Part shown: piece after piece, positions 5,880 to 13,437 of the stretch
How positions within the stretch are numbered: the first letter of the stretch is position 1
How the letters are laid out: each line of letters opens with the position of its first letter
Notes under the pieces: generated by a model
Told to the model about the DNA's origin: nothing
What the model saw: only the letters and a program-made list of their open reading frames with translations
The model's database searches: none
Made by a program: the position numbers and the translations under genes
Source of the DNA: Pseudomonadota bacterium
GTDB taxonomy: Bacteria; Pseudomonadota; Alphaproteobacteria; Rhizobiales; Methylopilaceae
DNA length: 18,160 bases
Direction of reading: 5' to 3'
Assembly (NCBI GenBank): GCA_023389135.1
Contig: JAEWEX010000476.1
Location: 1 to 18,160 of the forward strand

Positions 5880-7097
5880 ATGCGCAGGGTCGTCGTCACC
5901 GGGATGGGCATCGTCTCGTCCATCGGCAACACCGCCCAGGAGGTCCTGGCCTCGCTGCGCGAGGGCAGGTCCGGCATCTCCAAGGCCGACGACTACGCCC
6001 GGCTGGGGTTCCGCTGCCAGGTCCACGGCGCGCCGACGCTGGACCCGGCCGACCTGCTCGACCGCCGCGCCATGCGCTTCCACGGCGGCGGCACGGGCTG
6101 GAACCATGTGGCCATGGACCAGGCGATCCTGCATGCCGGGCTGGAGGACAGCGACGTCTCCAACCCGCGCACCGGCATCATCATGGGCTCGGGCGGCCCG
6201 TCGACCCGCACCATCGTGGACTCCGCCGACATCACCCGTGAGAAGGGCCCCAAGCGCGTCGGCCCGTTCGCGGTGCCGAAGGCCATGTCCTCCACCGCCT
6301 CGGCGACGCTCGCCACATGGTTCAAGATCAAGGGCGTCAACTACTCGATCTCGTCGGCCTGCTCGACCTCGGCGCACTGCATCGGAAACGCCGCCGAGCA
6401 GATCCAGCTCGGCAAGCAGGACATCGTGTTCGCGGGCGGCTGCGAGGAGCTGGACTGGACGCTGTCGGTGCTGTTCGACGCCATGGGCGCCATGTCCTCG
6501 GCCTACAACGACACGCCGGCGACGGCCTCCCGCGCCTATGACGCGAACCGCGACGGCTTCGTCATCGCCGGCGGCGCGGGCGTGCTCGTGGTCGAGGAGC
6601 TGGAGCACGCCAAGGCGCGCGGGGCGAACATCCTCGCCGAACTGGTGGGCTACGGCGCGACCTCCGACGGCCACGACATGGTGGCCCCGTCGGGGGAGGG
6701 CGCGGTCCGCTGCATGCGCCAGGCTCTGGCCACCGTGAAGGGCCGGGTCGACTACATCAACCCGCACGCCACCTCGACCCCCGTGGGCGACGCCAAGGAG
6801 ATCGAGGCCATCCGCGAGGTTTTCGGCGCGGACTGCCCGCCGATCTCGGCCACCAAGTCGCTCAGCGGCCACTCCCTGGGCGCCGCCGGCGTGCAGGAGG
6901 CGATCTACGCGCTGCTGATGCTGCAGAACGATTTCGTCGCGGCCAGCGCCCATATCGAGGAGCTGGACCCCGCCTTCGCGGACATGCCGATCGCCCGCAC
7001 GCGCATCGACGGCGCGAAGCTCGACACCGTGCTCTCCAACTCGTTCGGCTTCGGTGGCACCAACGCCACGCTGGTGTTCCAGCGCTACGGCGGGTGA
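5880..7097 (+). CDS. fabB: 3-oxoacyl-[ACP] synthase I (beta-ketoacyl-ACP synthase I)
   Basis: FabB condenses malonyl-ACP with acyl-ACP and elongates the cis-3-decenoyl-ACP made by FabA. It is a 405-residue cytosolic thiolase-fold dimer. The N-terminus [16 protein letters not shown] is typical. The nucleophile is Cys161 in [14 protein letters not shown]. The two active-site histidines are His296 in [12 protein letters not shown] and His331 in SGHSLGAAG, with Lys326 in ATKSLSG. The closing [14 protein letters not shown] motif is also present. The Cys-His-His pattern separates it from KAS III. The ATG at 5880 has GGAG at 5869-5872, 7 bases upstream; a TTG at 5862 is in frame but lacks support. 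It follows fabA in the same operon and is 117 bases before fabI. FabB rather than FabF is favoured by the partnership with fabA. Confidence 0.96.
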   Translation: MRRVVVTGMGIVSSIGNTAQEVLASLREGRSGISKADDYARLGFRCQVHGAPTLDPADLLDRRAMRFHGGGTGWNHVAMDQAILHAGLEDSDVSNPRTGIIMGSGGPSTRTIVDSADITREKGPKRVGPFAVPKAMSSTASATLATWFKIKGVNYSISSACSTSAHCIGNAAEQIQLGKQDIVFAGGCEELDWTLSVLFDAMGAMSSAYNDTPATASRAYDANRDGFVIAGGAGVLVVEELEHAKARGANILAELVGYGATSDGHDMVAPSGEGAVRCMRQALATVKGRVDYINPHATSTPVGDAKEIEAIREVFGADCPPISATKSLSGHSLGAAGVQEAIYALLMLQNDFVAASAHIEELDPAFADMPIARTRIDGAKLDTVLSNSFGFGGTNATLVFQRYGG

Positions 7098-7125
7098 GCC
7101 GGAAACACATGGAGACAAAGGGTGA

Positions 7126-7155
7126 TTGGGTCGCGGGCGATCCGGTCGCTATAGC
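7126..7155 (+). promoter_or_regulatory. Weak candidate promoter upstream of fabI
   Basis: The 117-base fabB-fabI gap is wide for this operon. It contains TTGGGT (7126-7131) and TATAGC (7150-7155) with an 18-base spacer, the -10 sitting inside the palindrome GCTATAGC (7148-7155). Matches are only 3/6 and 4/6, so an internal fabI promoter is possible but not established. Confidence 0.25.
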
Positions 7156-7214
7156 AACGAACGATCCAGGCGCCCGAGAATCGTTTACGGCGCATGTTCG
7201 GGCGGGGTGACGGC

Positions 7215-8072
7215 ATGGTGGCGGGACTTCTCACGGGCAAGCGCGCCCTGGTCATGGGCGTCGCCAACGACCACTCCATCGCGTGGGGCATCGCCCGCAA
7301 GCTGGCCGAGGCCGGCTGCGAACTCGCCTTCACCTACCAGGGCGACGCCCTGCGCAAGCGCGTCGCGCCGCTGGCGGAGAGCGTCGGCTCCGACACCGTG
7401 CTGCCCTGCGACGTGGAGGACATCGCCTCGGTCGACGCGGTGTTCGACGCGCTGCGCGAGAAATGGGGGCGTATCGACATCCTGGTCCACGCCATCGCCT
7501 TCTCGGACCGCTCCGAGCTAAAGGGGCGCTATGCCGAGACCACCCGCGCCAACTTCTCGCGGACCATGGTGATCTCGTGCTTCTCTTTCACCGAGATCGC
7601 CAAGCGCGCGGCGCAGCTGATGACCGAGGGCGGCGCCATGCTGACGCTGACCTATGGCGGCTCGGTGCGGGTGATGCCCAACTACAACGTCATGGGCGTC
7701 GCCAAGGCCGCGCTGGAGGCGAGCGTGCGCTACCTCGCGGCCGATTTCGGCGCCGACGGCATCCGCGTCAACGCCATTTCCGCCGGCCCGATCCGGACGC
7801 TGGCCGGCGCCGGCATCGCCGACGCCCGGCTGATGTTCAACTTCCAGCAGCGCCATGCGCCGCTGAAGCGGACCGTCACCATCGACGAGGTGGGCGGCGC
7901 GGCGCTCTATCTGCTGTCCGACCTCGGCTCCGGCGTCACCGGCGAGATCCACTACGTGGATTCCGGCTACAACATCATCTCCATGCCCAACCCGCAGGCG
8001 CTGAAGACGGTGGACGCCGCCGAGACGGCCGCCGAGGAGGCCGCCGCGGAGGTCCAGTCCGCCGCCGAGTGA
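7215..8072 (+). CDS. fabI: Enoyl-[ACP] reductase I (NADH-dependent)
   Basis: FabI reduces trans-2-enoyl-ACP, the last step of each fatty-acid elongation cycle, and is the target of triclosan and isoniazid-like inhibitors. It is a 285-residue cytosolic SDR-superfamily tetramer. The divergent SDR nucleotide loop GVANDHSIAWGIA (15-27) is diagnostic. Catalytic Tyr147 and Tyr157 with Lys164 lie in TYGGSVRVMPNYNVMGVAK (Y-x6-K). The later motifs VNAISAGPIRTLA and YVDSGYNIISM are typical. The protein is about 20 residues longer than E. coli FabI; its extra C-terminus (after PNPQALK) is an Ala/Glu-rich acidic tail. The ATG at 7215 has GGCGGGG 7 bases upstream; ATG 7194 is an alternative. It is the third gene of the fabA-fabB-fabI run. 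Confidence 0.95.
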   Translation: MVAGLLTGKRALVMGVANDHSIAWGIARKLAEAGCELAFTYQGDALRKRVAPLAESVGSDTVLPCDVEDIASVDAVFDALREKWGRIDILVHAIAFSDRSELKGRYAETTRANFSRTMVISCFSFTEIAKRAAQLMTEGGAMLTLTYGGSVRVMPNYNVMGVAKAALEASVRYLAADFGADGIRVNAISAGPIRTLAGAGIADARLMFNFQQRHAPLKRTVTIDEVGGAALYLLSDLGSGVTGEIHYVDSGYNIISMPNPQALKTVDAAETAAEEAAAEVQSAAE

Positions 8073-8145
8073 GCGGCCGGCCCGCTCCCGCCGGACCTCA
8101 CCTGCGCTATCCTGGCCCCGCGTCCCGATCCCGCGACCCATCCCC

Positions 8146-8772
8146 ATGACCGCCGCCGACACCCTGCTCTCGCTCGCCGCCCTGTGGTTCGTCGCCGTGC
8201 TGACGCCCGGCCCCAACATGATGCTGTTCACGGCCATCGCGCTGAACTCGTCGCGGGCGGCCATCGTGGCGGCGGCCGGCGGCATCCTGGTGGCCACGGG
8301 CTGCTGGGGACTGGCGGGCCTGTTCGGCCTGCTGTGGCTGTTCGAGACCTTCCCCTGGCTGATGCTGGGGGTGAAGCTGCTGGGCGGCGCCTATCTGGTG
8401 TGGAAGGGGTTCCAGATCGTGCGCGCCAACCTCCGCCGCGGCACGCCGGGCTCCGCCCCGCCGCCGCGGCCAGCGACGCCGCCGGCGCGCGCGTTTCTGG
8501 CGGGCCTCCTGACCAATCTCGGCAATCCCAAGTCGCTGGTGTTCGTCACCTCGCTGTTCGCCGTGACGCATCTGGCGGAGAAGCCGCTGGCGGTCGGGTT
8601 CGCCGGGGTCGGCATCATGGTGGCGATGTCGGCGAGCTACTACCTCGCCTTCGGGCTCGTGCTGCGGCTGACCCCGTTCGGCCGGACCGACAGCCGGCTG
8701 CGCCGCGCCCTCGGCGCCGCGGTTGGCGCGGTGATGATGGCGTTCGGGGCGCGCATGGCGTTCGAGCGCTGA
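8146..8772 (+). CDS. LysE/RhtB-family amino acid exporter
   Basis: A 208-residue inner-membrane protein of the LysE/RhtB superfamily, whose members export basic amino acids, homoserine, threonine or related small metabolites by proton exchange. The family signatures are TPGPNMMLFTA (20-30) just after the first hydrophobic segment and LLTNLGNPKSLVFVTSLF (about 121-138). Roughly six hydrophobic segments can be counted. A proline-rich cytoplasmic loop (about 98-118) separates the two halves. No clear Shine-Dalgarno precedes the ATG at 8146; the bases just upstream are C-rich, so expression may be leaderless or weak. It lies 73 bases after fabI on the same strand and converges on the monooxygenase with a 4-base gap. 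The substrate is unknown. Confidence 0.88.
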   Translation: MTAADTLLSLAALWFVAVLTPGPNMMLFTAIALNSSRAAIVAAAGGILVATGCWGLAGLFGLLWLFETFPWLMLGVKLLGGAYLVWKGFQIVRANLRRGTPGSAPPPRPATPPARAFLAGLLTNLGNPKSLVFVTSLFAVTHLAEKPLAVGFAGVGIMVAMSASYYLAFGLVLRLTPFGRTDSRLRRALGAAVGAVMMAFGARMAFER

Positions 8773-8781
8773 CGTGTCAGC
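8768..8781. other. Inverted repeat spanning both convergent stop codons
   Basis: GCTGAC (8768-8773) and GTCAGC (8776-8781) are perfect inverted arms two bases apart. The exporter's TGA (8770-8772) lies in the left arm and the opposing monooxygenase's stop (TCA at 8777-8779) in the right arm. No T-run follows on either strand, so any terminator function would be weak. Confidence 0.35.
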
Positions 8782-10033
8782 CTGACTGGACCGCGGGCGC
8801 CGGCAGCGTCATGTCCGGCGTCTCGATGTGCTCGGGCCGCACCCCCATCCCGATCAGCCGGGCGGGGATGCGCCTCAGCACCGGGAAGCGGTTGAACAGG
8901 CGCGCGGGCCAAGGCGCGCGGATGGGGCCGCGACTGGCCAGCACCGGCGATATGACGCGGTTCTGAACCGCCAGCTGCAGCCGCTGCGTCACCCGGGTCG
9001 GCCACAGCCGACGCCGCTCGACCGCGGCCAGGTCACCGTCGGTGACGCCGCCCGCCCGCAGGCCCGCCGCAAGCAGGTTCGCCGCCGCCACCGCGTCCTG
9101 GATCGCGAGATTGATGCCGATGCCTCCCACGGGCGACATGGCGTGGGCGGCGTCCCCGATCATGAGCAGTCCGGGCCTCCACCAGCGATCGAGCCGGTCC
9201 ACCCGGACCGTCAGCAGCTTGACGTCGTCGAAGCTCTCGATGGCGGCGGCCCGCCCGCCGTCGAAGGGCAGCAGCGCCGCGACCCTCGCCCGGAACGCCG
9301 CGATCCCCGCCGCCCGGATCATGTCGAACCCGCCCTTGGGGATCACCAGCGCGCACTGCCAGTAGTCTCCCCGGTTGATCAGAACCAGCAGCCGCCCGGC
9401 GTCGAAGCGGCCGAACGTCTCGTCGGGATCTCCCGGCTGGCGCGGCAGCCGCATCCACAGCACATCCATGGGCGCGCCGAGGTCGCGGACCGCCAGCCCG
9501 GCGCAGTCGCGGACCCGGGAGCCGCGGCCGTCGGCGCCGACCGTCAGGGCGGCGCGGATCTCGACCGCGCCATCCGGTCCGCGCGCGCGCAGGCCGGCGA
9601 TGCGGCCGCCCTCCTCCACCAGGGTCTCCGCCTCGGTCTCCATCAGCAGGTGGAAGCCCCGGTAGCGGCGGCCGTGGTCGGCGAGGAAATCCAGGAAGTC
9701 CCATTGCGGCATGAAGGCCACGAAGCGGCAGCGGGTCGGCAGGTGGCGGAAGTCGGCGATGCGGATGGCGTGCTCGCCGATCATGCCGGTCAGCGTCTCG
9801 GCGCGCTGGTGCGGCAGCTTCAGGAACGCGTCCAGCAGGCCGAGCTCGTGCATCAGCTCAAGCGTCGAGGGATGGATGGTGTCGCCGCGGAAGTCGCGCA
9901 GGAAGTCGGCGTGCTTTTCCAGCACGGTGACGTCGACGCCGGCGCGGGCGAGCAGGACGCCGAGCATCAGCCCGGCCGGTCCGCCGCCGGCGATGCAGCA
10001 GGTCGTGGTCACCGCGCGCGCCGTTGCGCCCAT
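8777..10033 (-). CDS. FAD-dependent monooxygenase (class A flavoprotein, UbiH/PHBH-like)
   Basis: A 418-residue flavoprotein of the p-hydroxybenzoate hydroxylase fold. These enzymes hydroxylate or epoxidise substrates using FAD, NAD(P)H and oxygen. The N-terminal ADP-binding loop is CCIAGGGPAGLMLGVLLA (12-29). The mid-protein DG motif is VGADGRGSRVRD (about 165-176). The second FAD motif is LMIGDAAHAMSPVGGIGINLAIQD (about 290-313), with GD and the MSPVGGxGxN signature. The C-terminal ARLIGMGVRPEHIETPD resembles a family of bacterial FAD oxidoreductases of unassigned substrate. The start ATG has GGGAGGAAGG at good spacing. It lies 25 bases after the ABC-2 permease gene on the same strand, so it is probably in that transcription unit. 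It is not clearly a ubiquinone hydroxylase; the substrate is unknown. Confidence 0.88.
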   Translation of the reverse strand: MGATARAVTTTCCIAGGGPAGLMLGVLLARAGVDVTVLEKHADFLRDFRGDTIHPSTLELMHELGLLDAFLKLPHQRAETLTGMIGEHAIRIADFRHLPTRCRFVAFMPQWDFLDFLADHGRRYRGFHLLMETEAETLVEEGGRIAGLRARGPDGAVEIRAALTVGADGRGSRVRDCAGLAVRDLGAPMDVLWMRLPRQPGDPDETFGRFDAGRLLVLINRGDYWQCALVIPKGGFDMIRAAGIAAFRARVAALLPFDGGRAAAIESFDDVKLLTVRVDRLDRWWRPGLLMIGDAAHAMSPVGGIGINLAIQDAVAAANLLAAGLRAGGVTDGDLAAVERRRLWPTRVTQRLQLAVQNRVISPVLASRGPIRAPWPARLFNRFPVLRRIPARLIGMGVRPEHIETPDMTLPAPAVQSG

Positions 10034-10058
10034 GCCCGGCCTTCCTCCCGGCGGTCGG

Positions 10059-10862
10059 CTACTCCCCGGTCTGGAGCAGCGAGCCCGCCGCCCGGGCCCG
10101 CTTCAGCAGCCCCATGAACACCGCCACGGCGCCGGCGAACAGCACGACGTTGAGCGCCAGCGCCTGCAGCATCAGGTCGGCGCGGAACGTCTCCTCCAGC
10201 ACCAGCGCGCGCATGCCCTCGAACACATAGGTCGGCGGCAGCGCCCAGGCGATGGCGGCAAGCCAGTCCGGCATCACCGACACCGGATAATACACCGCGC
10301 AGAGCGGCATGAGGATGAAGATCAGCGACCAGGCCAGCCCCTCGGCGCCCAGCCCATGGCGCAGCACCAGGCCCGACGTGACCAGCGCCAGCGCCCAGCT
10401 CGTGAGGATCAGGTTGGCGAAGAACGCGCCGAGAGCGAAGCCGAAGCTCCACAGGTTGAAGCCGAAGAACACGATGGCCATGAGCGTCACCGGCACGATG
10501 CCGATGGCCAGACGGACCAGGCTCATGACCATCTGGGCCGCTACCAGCTCCATGGGCCGGAGCGGGCTCATCATCAGGTTGCCGAGATTCTTGGCCCACA
10601 TCTCCTCCAGGAAGGAGATGGAGAAGCCGAGCCCGCCGCGGAACAGGATGTCCCACAGCAGCATGGCGCCGAGAAAGGTGCCGGCGGCGAGCGCGACGCG
10701 GCCCGAGGCCTCGCCCACATAGGCCTGGAGGAACCCCCAGGTGAGCATCTGCACGAACGGCCAGTAGACCAGCTCCAGCAGCCGCGGCCAGGACGAGCGC
10801 AGCACGTACCAGTGCCGCTCGACCATGGCCGCGACGCGGCGGGCGGAGGCCGCCGCGCTCAC
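10059..10862 (-). CDS. ABC-2 type exporter, permease subunit
   Basis: A 267-residue integral membrane protein with about six hydrophobic segments, typical of ABC-2 family export permeases (drugs, polysaccharides, lipids). Indicative segments are ERHWYVLRSSWPRLLELVYWP near the N-terminus, EEMWAKNLGNLMMSPLRP in the first cytoplasmic loop, and PLCAVYYPVSVMPDWL followed by LPPTYVFEGMRALV in the conserved C-terminal ABC-2 region. The GTG start at 10862 overlaps the ATPase stop as GTGA, so translation is coupled and the two surely form one transporter. The C-terminus is cytoplasmic and basic. The direction is inferred to be export because there is no periplasmic binding protein. The substrate is unknown. 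Confidence 0.9.
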   Translation of the reverse strand: MSAAASARRVAAMVERHWYVLRSSWPRLLELVYWPFVQMLTWGFLQAYVGEASGRVALAAGTFLGAMLLWDILFRGGLGFSISFLEEMWAKNLGNLMMSPLRPMELVAAQMVMSLVRLAIGIVPVTLMAIVFFGFNLWSFGFALGAFFANLILTSWALALVTSGLVLRHGLGAEGLAWSLIFILMPLCAVYYPVSVMPDWLAAIAWALPPTYVFEGMRALVLEETFRADLMLQALALNVVLFAGAVAVFMGLLKRARAAGSLLQTGE

Positions 10863-11599
10863 GCCGCCGCCCGCCCGCGGCCGCGAGCGACGTCGAGGAA
10901 CACCTCCTCCAGCGTCTCACGTCCGTAGCGCGACAGCAGCGCGGCGGGCGCGGCGTCGTCGACCACCAGGCCCGCCTTCATCATGATCACCCGGTCGCAC
11001 AACCGCTCGACCTCGGCCATGTTGTGGGAGGCGATCAGGATGGTGGCGCCGCGCGCCGCGCGGTAGCTCTCCAGCCGGGTCCTGATCCAGTCGGCGGTGT
11101 CGGGATCCAGCGACGCGGTGGGCTCGTCCAGCAACAGCAGCTCCGGCTCGTTGACCAGCGCCTTGGCGAGCGCGACGCGGGTCTTCTGGCCGGCGGAGAG
11201 CTTGCCGGTGGGCCGGTCCAGCAGGTCGCCGAGGTCGAGGCTCTCGGCAAGCACCGCCACCCGGCCCTTCACGTCGGCGACGCCGTAGAGCCTGCCGAAC
11301 ACCGAGAGGTTCTGCCGCACGGTGAGCCGGCCGGGCAGGTCCACATAGGGGCTCTCGAAATTCATGCGGTGGAGCACGCGGTGGCGCTCGCGACCCATGT
11401 CCGCGCCCAGCACCCGCACCTCGCCCGAAGTAGGCGTGAGCAGCCCCATGATCATGGCGATGGTGGTGGTCTTGCCGGCGCCGTTGCCGCCCAGGACGCC
11501 GACCACGGACCCGGGCGCGACCTCGAAGCCGATGCCGCCCACGGCGGTCACGGGCCCGAAGGACTTCACGAGGTCGCGGACTTGGATGGCGGGGATCAT
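10859..11599 (-). CDS. ABC-2 type exporter, ATP-binding subunit
   Basis: A 246-residue ABC ATPase, the partner of the overlapping permease. Walker A is GGNGAGKT (37-44), the signature is LSAGQKTRVALAKAL (134-148), Walker B with the D-loop is LLLLDEPTASLD (154-165), and the switch His192 is in IASHNMAEVERL. Two deviations are visible: the signature is LSAGQ rather than LSGGQ, and the Q-loop region reads MNFESPYVDLP, without the usual Gln. I recall this second form in related exporters, so it need not mean loss of activity. The ATG at 11599 has no Shine-Dalgarno; a 9-bp hairpin ends six bases upstream of it. The gene follows tauC by 75 bases on the same strand but belongs to a different transporter class. 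Confidence 0.9.
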   Translation of the reverse strand: MIPAIQVRDLVKSFGPVTAVGGIGFEVAPGSVVGVLGGNGAGKTTTIAMIMGLLTPTSGEVRVLGADMGRERHRVLHRMNFESPYVDLPGRLTVRQNLSVFGRLYGVADVKGRVAVLAESLDLGDLLDRPTGKLSAGQKTRVALAKALVNEPELLLLDEPTASLDPDTADWIRTRLESYRAARGATILIASHNMAEVERLCDRVIMMKAGLVVDDAAPAALLSRYGRETLEEVFLDVARGRGRAAA

Positions 11600-11605
11600 G
11601 GGAGA

Positions 11606-11628
11606 ATCGGGCTCTGCGGGAGCCCGAT
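11606..11628 (-). terminator. Hairpin between tauC and the ABC-2 ATPase gene, possible terminator
   Basis: ATCGGGCTC (11606-11614) and GAGCCCGAT (11620-11628) form a perfect 9-bp stem with a 5-base loop, 46 bases after the tauC stop. On the minus strand it is followed by TTCTCCC, a weak T-rich tail, then the ATPase ATG. It may end tauABC transcription, or it may be a leader hairpin limiting translation of the ATPase gene, which lacks a visible ribosome binding site. Confidence 0.45.
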
Positions 11629-11674
11629 ATCTAGTGACGATCGCGCCCGATGGCGAGGGCGCACGAGCCGGCGG

Positions 11675-12529
11675 TCAGACGCGGCCCTTCCAGGGCACCA
11701 GCGCCTTCTCCAGCTGGCGGATGCCAAGCTCGAAGGCCAGCGCGAACAGGCCGATGATGATGATGCCGAGGATCACCACGTCGGTCCTGAGGAAGTTCGA
11801 GGCGTTGAGCACCATCTGGCCGAGGCCGGCATTGGCGGCCACCATCTCGGCCGCCACCAGCGTGGTCCAGCCGACCCCCATGCCGATGCGCAGCCCGACC
11901 AGAATTCCCGGCAGCGCCGATGGCAGGATCACCTTGCGCAGCACCTGGGCCTTGGTCGCGCCCATGGACAGCGCCGCCTGGATCTGCTCCTGCGACACGG
12001 AGCGCACGCCGGAGCGGGCGGCAAGCGCCACCGGAGCGAAGCAGGCGAGGAAGATCAGCGCGACCTTGGACGTCTCGCCGATGCCGAGCCAGATGATCAT
12101 CAGCGGCAGGTAGGCGAGCGGCGGCAGCGGCCGGTAGAACTCGATGGGCGGGTCGAAAACGCCGCGCGCGATGCGGTTGACGCCCATGGCCAGGCCGACC
12201 GGAATGCCGATCAGGGCCGCCAGCGCGAAGGCGCTGGTGACGCGGAACAGGCTCCAGCCGATGTGGACCCACAGCGTGTTGTTGTCGAGCTCGCCCGCCA
12301 GCGACTGCTGCAGCGCGAACAGGATGGTGGACGGCTTGGGCAGGAACAGCGGCCGGACCCAGGCGAGTTCGGTGGCCAGCCACCACAGGCCCAGCAGGGC
12401 GCAGACGGTGACGGTGTTGATGACGAAGCTCGATCCCTCGCCCAGCGTTCGGTAGGTGCTGATCCTGCGCGGCTTGCCCGCGGGGGGCGCCTTGGCGGGC
12501 GCGGGGGCCGGGGTGGCGGCGTCGGTCAT
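11675..12529 (-). CDS. tauC: Taurine ABC transporter, permease subunit
   Basis: A 284-residue inner-membrane permease of the taurine/nitrate/sulfonate (TauT) ABC importer family. An Ala/Pro-rich cytoplasmic N-terminus (about 5-20) precedes the hydrophobic segments. Stretches closely matching my memory of E. coli TauC include PLFLPKPSTIL, FDPPIEFYRPLPPLAYLPLM, WLGIGETSKVALIFLACFAP and GLRIGMGVGWTTLVAAEM. The cytoplasmic EAA loop that contacts the ATPase is ALSMGATKAQVLRKVILPSALP (about 185-206). The protein ends LEKALVPWKGRV, as TauC does (TPWHG). The ATG at 12529 has GAGGAC upstream. It follows tauB by 16 bases and is the last gene of tauABC. Specificity is best assigned as taurine because of TauA, tauR and ald nearby; other alkanesulfonates are possible. 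Confidence 0.92.
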   Translation of the reverse strand: MTDAATPAPAPAKAPPAGKPRRISTYRTLGEGSSFVINTVTVCALLGLWWLATELAWVRPLFLPKPSTILFALQQSLAGELDNNTLWVHIGWSLFRVTSAFALAALIGIPVGLAMGVNRIARGVFDPPIEFYRPLPPLAYLPLMIIWLGIGETSKVALIFLACFAPVALAARSGVRSVSQEQIQAALSMGATKAQVLRKVILPSALPGILVGLRIGMGVGWTTLVAAEMVAANAGLGQMVLNASNFLRTDVVILGIIIIGLFALAFELGIRQLEKALVPWKGRV

Positions 12530-12545
12530 GCGGCCGTCCTCGCGC

Positions 12546-13349
12546 TCATGCGACAGCCGAAGCCGGCGCGCCGGCCGGCTCGCGGCGGGTGATCATGTTG
12601 AGCACCTGCTCGCGGACCTTGATGAAGTCCGGATCGGACTTCACCGCGCGGGCGTCCCGGCACTCGATGTAGCGCTTGCAGAAGTCGAGCTCGATAACAT
12701 GCTCGATCTTGCCCGGCCGCGGCGTCATCACGATCAGGCGGGTGGCCAGGAACACGGCCTCCTCGACGCTGTGGGTGATGAAGAAGATCATCTTGCCGGT
12801 GCGGTGCCACACATCCAGCACCAGCTCCTGCACCTGCTCGCGGGTCAGGGCGTCGAGCGCGCCCAGCGGCTCGTCCATCAGAAGCACGCGCGGATTGTTG
12901 GCCAGCGCCCGCGCGATGCCGACGCGCTGCTGCATGCCGCCCGACAGCTCGTAGATCATGGCGTTGCGGAAGTCGGCCAGGCCGACCAGCTCCAGCTGCT
13001 CCAGCGCGACGCGGTGGCGCTCGGGGCGCGCCACGCCGCGCAGCTGCAGCCCGAAGGCGACGTTGTCGATGACATTGAGCCACGGCATCAGAGCATGGCG
13101 CTGGAACACCACGCCGCGGTCGGCGCCCGGCCCCGCGATGGGGTGACCATCCAGCAGCACGTCGCCGTCGGAGGGCCGGAGGAACCCGGCGATGGTGGAC
13201 AGCAGGGTGGTCTTGCCGCAGCCGGAGGCGCCGATGGCGACCACGAACTCACCGTCGTCGATGTCGAGCTTCACATGCGACAGCGCCTCGACATAGGCGG
13301 AGGGCGATCCGAAGCGGATCGACAGGTCGCGGATTTCGAGTGCTGACAC
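12546..13349 (-). CDS. tauB: Taurine ABC transporter, ATP-binding subunit
   Basis: A 267-residue import ATPase. Walker A is GASGCGKTT (40-48), the Q-loop is [10 protein letters not shown] with Gln83, the signature [15 protein letters not shown] (135-149), Walker [12 protein letters not shown] (156-166), and the switch His193 in [11 protein letters not shown]. TauB-like features are [22 protein letters not shown] and the C-terminal block [14 protein letters not shown] that follows a positively charged [14 protein letters not shown]. The LSGGMQQR form is shared with nitrate/sulfonate importers. The start is the GTG at 13349 with GAGGAGA upstream. The 88-base gap to tauA contains a strong hairpin (13391-13429) and tauC follows after 16 bases. 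It energises TauC on the cytoplasmic side. Confidence 0.93.
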   Translation of the reverse strand: MSALEIRDLSIRFGSPSAYVEALSHVKLDIDDGEFVVAIGASGCGKTTLLSTIAGFLRPSDGDVLLDGHPIAGPGADRGVVFQRHALMPWLNVIDNVAFGLQLRGVARPERHRVALEQLELVGLADFRNAMIYELSGGMQQRVGIARALANNPRVLLMDEPLGALDALTREQVQELVLDVWHRTGKMIFFITHSVEEAVFLATRLIVMTPRPGKIEHVIELDFCKRYIECRDARAVKSDPDFIKVREQVLNMITRREPAGAPASAVA

Positions 13350-13390
13350 GGGCGTCTCCTCGCGATGGCGTCACAGGGCGCGCAGGGCGA

Positions 13391-13429
13391 CGGGAGGCGC
13401 GGACCGGAACGCCGGCGCCGCGCCTCCCG
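13391..13429 (-). other. Strong intercistronic hairpin between tauA and tauB
   Basis: CGGGAGGCGCGG (13391-13402) and CCGCGCCTCCCG (13418-13429) form a perfect 12-bp stem beginning 8 bases after the tauA stop codon. The 15-base loop contains a second small stem, CCGG-AACG-CCGG (13404-13415). There is no T-run after it on the minus strand, so full termination is unlikely. Hairpins at this position often protect the binding-protein mRNA from 3' decay and give an excess of binding protein over the membrane subunits. Confidence 0.65.
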
Positions 13430-13437
13430 CAGGGAGA

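Noticed and set aside
5772..7118. Minus-strand open frame opposite fabB
   Set aside because: Antisense shadow of a fully recognisable FabB, with no domain of its own.
11024..12592. Plus-strand open frame of 522 codons opposite the ABC genes
   Set aside because: His/Gln/Asp/Arg-rich antisense composition typical of a shadow frame; the minus strand encodes clear ABC subunits.
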